From Endomicrobiia bacterium (lineage in GTDB: Bacteria > Elusimicrobiota > Endomicrobiia > Endomicrobiales > Endomicrobiaceae), in contig BNVZ01000057.1 in assembly GCA_025998475.1 (NCBI GenBank), positions 1 through 7,421 on the forward strand: a stretch of 7,421 nucleotides of DNA, given 5' to 3'. Below, one piece after another: positions 4,506-7,421 of this stretch (its first letter is position 1; each line of letters starts with the position of its first letter). The position numbers were made by a program, and so were the translations under genes. The notes under the pieces were generated by a model. The model was not told the DNA's origin. It saw only the letters and a program-made list of their open reading frames with translations, and did not search any database.

Positions 4506-5795
4506 ATGGCAGAAAAGGGCGAGCTTTCAAGGGCTCTTGAACAGATTGAAAAAGATAAGAAGATTAAGAAAGAGGATATTTTAGCTGTGATAGAAAATGC
4601 TCTTGTGTCGGCATATAAAAAACATGTTGGCAAGAACGTTAATGTTGAGGCTAGAGTGAACAGCGAGACGGGTGAAATGGTTGCCAGCGCAATAAAGGTT
4701 GTTGTTCAAGAAGTTGCAAATCCTCTTTTAGAGATATGCGTACGAGATGCAAAGAAACTTGGGCAGAGTTCAGAAATAGGTGCGGAAGTAAAAATACCTC
4801 TTGATACAAAGGTTTTTTCACGTATTGCTGCGCAGATAGCCAAGCAGGTTATAGCACAGAGAATTAGAATCTCTGAAAGAGATTCTTTGTTTGAAGAAAT
4901 GAAAGAAAAAGTAGGACAAATTGTAGGTGGTGTTATATATCGTATAGCAAATAAAAGTCTTGTAGTAGATTTAGGTAAAACTGAAGCTATTCTTCCAGGC
5001 AGCGAACAGGTTTCTAAAGAAAAATTCAGTATTGGGCAGCATATAAGAGCTGTAATTATAAAAGTTGAAAGAAATGCAAAAGGTTCTGGCATTGTTTTAT
5101 CAAGAGCAAACGCAGAACTTGTAAGGAGACTTTTTGAACAGGAAGTTCCTGAAATTTATGAAAAAGTTGTAGAGATAGTAAACATTGTAAGGGATCCTGG
5201 CATGAGAACAAAAATAGCAGTATTGTCTCATAATCCTAAAGTTGATCCTGTTGGCGCATGCGTTGGAGTAAAAGGCGCAAGAGTCAAACCTATCATTGAG
5301 GAGTTGGAAGGGGAAAAAATCGATTTAGTTTCTTATTCTCTAGATTATGCAAAATATATAGCAGGAGCTTTATCTCCGGCAAAGGTGATTTCGGTAGCTA
5401 TAACTTCTGAAGAAAAAAAGAAAGCTGAAGTGTTGGTAAGCGACGATATGCTATCTTTAGCTATTGGTAAGAATGGTCACAATGTAAGACTTGCTGCAAA
5501 ACTTGTCGGCTGGCATATAGATGTAAAATCTGAAGGACAGAAGAAACATAAAAATGATGAAAAAGTCGAAAAAGATGCCGAGACACTAGAAAAACTTGAA
5601 GATATTAGCGCAAAAATTATAAATATCCTTGTAAAAGCAGGATATACAAATATAGAAAAATTGACAATGTCTACTATTGATGATCTTATCGTTTTGCCCG
5701 GAATAGGCCCTAAAACAGCTGAAAAAATTATTAGATCGGCAAAAAAAGTTTGGCTCGCTGATAATAAAATTAATCTTACGGAAAAAGAGTCATAA
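4506..5795 (+). CDS. nusA: Transcription termination/antitermination factor NusA
   Basis: NusA binds RNA polymerase and nascent RNA, modulating pausing, intrinsic termination and antitermination. The 429 aa contain, in order: an N-terminal polymerase-binding domain (about 1-130); an S1 RNA-binding domain (about 136-200, GQIVGGVIYRI to GIVLSRA); KH1 (about 225-300) with its GVKGARV turn at 254-260; KH2 (about 302-346) with GKNGHNVRLAAKLVGWHIDV; a charged linker; and a helix-hairpin-helix region (about 366-415) with VLPGIGPKTAEKI. A single C-terminal HhH-like unit replaces the pair of acidic repeats of E. coli NusA (495 aa), giving a size common in other phyla. Its AGGAGG overlaps the rimP stop (4494-4496), so translation is coupled. 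infB, the usual next gene, is missing. Confidence 0.98.
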   Translation: MAEKGELSRALEQIEKDKKIKKEDILAVIENALVSAYKKHVGKNVNVEARVNSETGEMVASAIKVVVQEVANPLLEICVRDAKKLGQSSEIGAEVKIPLDTKVFSRIAAQIAKQVIAQRIRISERDSLFEEMKEKVGQIVGGVIYRIANKSLVVDLGKTEAILPGSEQVSKEKFSIGQHIRAVIIKVERNAKGSGIVLSRANAELVRRLFEQEVPEIYEKVVEIVNIVRDPGMRTKIAVLSHNPKVDPVGACVGVKGARVKPIIEELEGEKIDLVSYSLDYAKYIAGALSPAKVISVAITSEEKKKAEVLVSDDMLSLAIGKNGHNVRLAAKLVGWHIDVKSEGQKKHKNDEKVEKDAETLEKLEDISAKIINILVKAGYTNIEKLTMSTIDDLIVLPGIGPKTAEKIIRSAKKVWLADNKINLTEKES

Positions 5796-5802
5796 CCAAC
5801 TA

Positions 5803-5860
5803 ACTTTGTTGACCATCTGCAATAGTTCCCATTTTTTGAAAAATGGGTGGCAGACAAAGT
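5803..5860 (+). terminator. Large imperfect hairpin downstream of nusA
   Basis: The core is CCCATTTT-TTGA-AAAATGGG (5828-5847 at its widest). Outer arms ACTTTGT (5803-5809) and TCTGC (5816-5820) pair with GCAGA and ACAAAGT in 5850-5860, leaving a 6-nt bulge and a small internal loop. It lies 8 nt after the nusA stop, where a 3' end is expected. There is no T-run after the stem, so it may be a processing or stabilising structure, a Rho-dependent end, or the relic of a small mobile repeat. Confidence 0.45.
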
Positions 5861-5966
5861 CTTGTGGGGTGTTTATTTGCCTTTTTTCAAACTGTCTGTA
5901 AGTAACTTTTTAGAGTTTTTAGAAACACCCGGAATGTGGTTTACGCAAGCAGTCTATGTTGAATAG
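5861..5966. other. Gap after nusA with an unassigned open stretch
   Basis: Where infB would be expected, no IF-2 motif is visible. The nusA frame itself, after its TAA and a TAG at 5823-5825, is open for 46 codons to TAG at 5964-5966 and reads aromatic-rich text such as KVLWGVYLPFFKLSVSNFLE. It has no start codon with a ribosome binding site, so it is either chance or a gene relic. An 8-bp inverted repeat GGGTGTTT/AAACACCC lies at 5867-5874 and 5923-5930. Confidence 0.4.
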
Positions 5967-5995
5967 TTGCTTAATAAAGAATTTATAGCTATAAT
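5967..5995 (+). promoter_or_regulatory. Probable promoter of the downstream gene cassette
   Basis: TTGCTT (5967-5972), a 17-bp spacer and a perfect TATAAT (5990-5995) precede a candidate ribosome binding site AAAGGA (6014-6019) and the ATG at 6024. The order promoter, Shine-Dalgarno, start codon suggests a former gene control region, even though the gene that follows is broken. Confidence 0.5.
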
Positions 5996-6023
5996 ACAAC
6001 CTCGTTGGGTAGCAAAGGATTAT

Positions 6024-6662
6024 ATGGCAAAAAAACAGAGGAGAAGTCTATGAAAACAAAAACAAGGAAAATGTTAAGCATGATTGTGTTATTTGTTCGT
6101 GCGGTAAAAAGAATGTTTTTCTTGTAAACAGAAGGTACGCTACTCCATGAGAAGATAGAAAAAATAAAAGAAACAAAAAGAGCAGAAGCGCAAGCAGCAG
6201 CAGACGCTGAAGCGCAACGAAAAGTAGAAGTATAACGAAGCATGCCAAATCTATCTATATTACCGATCTCGAATCCCTCGTCGGTGATAGGGATGCTAAT
6301 GGCCTTCAACTGCGTGATCCAAATACTGGTCCAAGCTTTGAGCGCGGCACAACAAGTACAAAAGCGAGGAATTTATGAAATTATAAGAAATTTTGGTCCA
6401 CTGCCGTGGTTGCGGCTGTGGGAAAAACAAGAGTTATGAAATTTTTTGGTGCATCTGTTACAAATGTTTATGTTGTTACTAATCCTTTCTGCCCTAGAAG
6501 TTCTAAGAACGCTTAGTTTTCTTATCAAGATTACTGAAAAAATCTTCTTCCTTCTATTAGGTTTGGTTTAAAATTACGTAGGCAAAAAATAAAAAAGATA
6601 CCGAATTAATTAAACGTTATACTGAAATTATTTTAAAAACCAATAATATTGAGGTGATATAA
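6024..6662 (+). pseudogene. Decayed gene of unknown function (about 210 codons originally)
   Basis: Protein-like text continues through shifting frames from an ATG with a ribosome binding site. It starts MAKKQRRS, then after a frameshift (near 6045) EVYENKNKENVKHDCVIC and SCGKKNVFLVNRRYATP. After another shift (near 6146) comes EKIEKIKETKRAEAQAAADA, an Ala/Glu-rich helix, and after a third (near 6230) SIYITDLESLVGDRDANGLQ and LRDPNTGPSFERGTTSTKA. That last frame runs on through TGA (6376), TAG (6514) and TGA (6535) with text such as WSTAVVAAVGKTRVMKFFGA. A slip in an A-run near 6585-6595 leads to KKDTELIKRYTEIILKTNN and TAA at 6660-6662. Cys residues in CVICSCG hint at metal binding. I do not recognise the family. 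Treating it as one gene is inference; it could be two. Confidence 0.5.
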
Positions 6663-6666
6663 GGTT

Positions 6667-6942
6667 ATGGAGTGGATCTCAGAAAACAACCTTCTTTGCA
6701 AAGTAAATTTGAACGTGACTTTGGATATATTGCTTGATAGTTTTAGATATTTAATTTCTATGTGTGCTTCAAAACTTAGTGAACGTGATACTGAAAATGC
6801 TAGATTACTTTTGAAAATTGCGGTATTGGGACAGGAGAAAAATAAAATGATTGAACACAAAACACAATGGATTGCAGTTATTGTTGCTATATTAGCAGCA
6901 ATAATAGCAATGATACGTGCTGTTACAATTAAGATAAATTAA
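6667..6942 (+). CDS. Small protein with C-terminal membrane anchor, unknown function
   Basis: The 91-aa product is not recognised. A mostly hydrophilic, probably helical N-terminal part (1-68, including SKLSERDTENARLLLKIA) is followed by one hydrophobic segment (about 69-86, WIAVIVAILAAIIAMIRA) and a short tail, suggesting a C-terminally anchored membrane protein facing the cytoplasm. The start is supported by GAGGTGAT (6651-6658), an extended Shine-Dalgarno within the last codons of the preceding decayed gene, whose stop is only 4 nt upstream. The next small ORF begins 1 nt after this stop, so it looks like part of an operon of coupled genes. Holin-like or immunity-like roles would fit the shape, but nothing shows them. 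Confidence 0.65.
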   Translation: MEWISENNLLCKVNLNVTLDILLDSFRYLISMCASKLSERDTENARLLLKIAVLGQEKNKMIEHKTQWIAVIVAILAAIIAMIRAVTIKIN

Positions 6943-6943
6943 A

Positions 6944-7042
6944 ATGAGTTTAAGAAATCTATTAAAAAAACGTTCATTTTTTAATATGTCACATGATAGA
7001 AAAATGTTATGTAAATTCAATTTTTATATTCTAGAGGTATAA
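6944..7042 (+). CDS. Possible 32-aa ORF between two coupled genes
   Basis: It starts 1 nt after the stop of the 91-aa ORF and ends 1 nt before the ATG at 7044. The peptide begins MSLRNLLKKRSFFN and is basic. It has no clear Shine-Dalgarno, so expression would rely on re-initiation from the upstream gene. The exact one-base gaps on both sides argue for a real, perhaps truncated, gene, but the length is within chance. Complementary arms AAAATGA (6941-6947) and TCATTTT (6974-6980) followed by Ts make the same stretch a weak terminator candidate. Confidence 0.35.
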   Translation: MSLRNLLKKRSFFNMSHDRKMLCKFNFYILEV

Positions 7043-7043
7043 G

Positions 7044-7223
7044 ATGAAATTTTAAGATCCATATGGTTTTAATGCTGTTTATGATGATCTTTATGAATGC
7101 GGTGGTGGTAAGATGATTACTGTTCAAGAACATGACAATATTGCTGATTTGTTACATAAGTTTTCTGTCAACGATCTCGATAGCGTGTTTGCTACACAAG
7201 GTTTATACTTTGACCATGAGTAA
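7044..7223 (+). pseudogene. 59-codon ORF interrupted by TAA at codon 4, unknown function
   Basis: An ATG preceded by GAGGT (7034-7038) opens a frame reading Met-Lys-Phe, then TAA (7053-7055). It then runs open for 55 codons: DPYGFNAVYDDLYECGGGKM, ITVQEHDNIADLLHKF, SVNDLDSVFATQGLYFDHE, stop at 7221-7223. The text after the stop has a balanced, acidic, protein-like composition unlike chance frames in this AT-rich DNA. Most simply this is a recently inactivated small gene. Translation could also restart at the internal ATG 7111-7113, which has a GGTGG-like sequence upstream (7099-7107), giving about 37 aa. Family not recognised. Confidence 0.5.
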
Positions 7224-7252
7224 GTTTAACCTTTTCTTCCTTCCTATCTGCT

Positions 7253-7421
7253 TCATATGTCTTCTTTGTTACCTTTTGTCCATACTTCTTCACACATTTT
7301 CTGTTTAGCTTGTTCCAATTTATTTCTAGCTTCATCTCCCAAAGCATTATTAGTAGCAATACGATCAGCAACAACATTCTTTTGCTTTTTTAGATCCTCT
7401 AATGTTTTATATAATTGAGTC
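7253..7421 (-). CDS. C-terminal end of a helical protein entering from the right edge
   Basis: On the minus strand a frame open from the window edge gives 55 residues, ending in TGA at 7255-7253: TQLYKTLEDLKKQKNVVADR, IATNNALGDEARNKLEQAKQ, KMCEEVWTKGNKEDI. The charged, Leu-spaced pattern suggests a coiled coil or helical bundle. The start and most of the protein are outside the window, so neither family nor integrity can be judged. It converges on the broken small ORF, with 29 bp between the two stops and no clear terminator. A 61-codon frame overlapping it in another register is a shadow. Confidence 0.55.
   Translation of the reverse strand, partial: TQLYKTLEDLKKQKNVVADRIATNNALGDEARNKLEQAKQKMCEEVWTKGNKEDI

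Noticed and set aside
5989..6309. 106-codon minus-strand ORF
   Set aside because: Antisense of the Lys/Glu/Ala-rich part of the decayed gene; the Ser/Phe/Ala-rich composition is typical of a shadow.
6242..6439. 65-codon plus-strand ORF
   Set aside because: Its ATG lacks a ribosome binding site, and the neighbouring frame over the same bases (ITDLESLVGDRDANGL) is far more protein-like, so this is a shadow of the decayed gene.
7192..7377. 61-codon minus-strand ORF
   Set aside because: It overlaps the C-terminal fragment frame (7421-7253) out of register. The other frame is open from the window edge and has the better composition.
6024..7421. Toxin-antitoxin, defence or other known system in the small-gene cassette
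   Set aside because: Small coupled genes fit such systems in general, but no catalytic motif or recognisable family is visible, so no system is claimed.

Overview
The window is AT-rich bacterial DNA with a conserved housekeeping core between two stretches of decaying sequence. Several features suggest a host-associated bacterium undergoing genome reduction: nested dead transposons, decayed reading frames with many stops, long intergenic gaps, tRNA genes without an encoded CCA, and interrupted universal operons. The ribosomal and NusA proteins and the degree of decay remind me of the Endomicrobium/Elusimicrobiota lineage (termite-gut endosymbionts). That is an impression from memory, not a search result.

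Layout. Positions 1-860 hold two degraded copies of an IS5-family (ISL2-like) transposon. Copy A (+) appears to have inserted into copy B (-), and their ends share a 20-bp terminal sequence at 649-668 and 841-860. Positions 861-1317 hold no convincing gene. Positions 1318-2268 form a minus-strand block: a DedA/YqaA-like membrane protein behind a near-consensus sigma70-type promoter, then a second near-consensus promoter driving tRNA-Tyr(GTA) and tRNA-Gly(TCC).

Positions 2269-2665 are a long intergenic region with the likely rplK promoter, a pair of short dyads and a perfect 16-bp palindrome. On the plus strand follow rplK (L11), a 183-bp spacer ending in an RNA element that looks like an L1 autoregulatory site, rplA (L1), a terminator hairpin, and the tightly coupled pair rimP-nusA. 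L1 and L11 are large-subunit proteins, RimP matures the 30S subunit and NusA tunes RNA polymerase, so this is a small ribosome-production block. Its usual partners are absent: no secE-nusG before rplK, no rplJL-rpoBC after rplA, and no infB after nusA.

Positions 5796-7421 begin with a hairpin and a promoter. A decayed gene (6024-6662) follows, then very tightly spaced small ORFs: 91 aa with a C-terminal membrane segment, 32 aa, and a 59-codon frame broken by TAA at codon 4. The C-terminal end of a helical protein enters from the right edge on the minus strand. I could not identify any of these. The tight spacing suggests an accessory or phage-like cassette that is partly eroded. I saw no CRISPR array, toxin-antitoxin pair, restriction system or other defence system that I could support.
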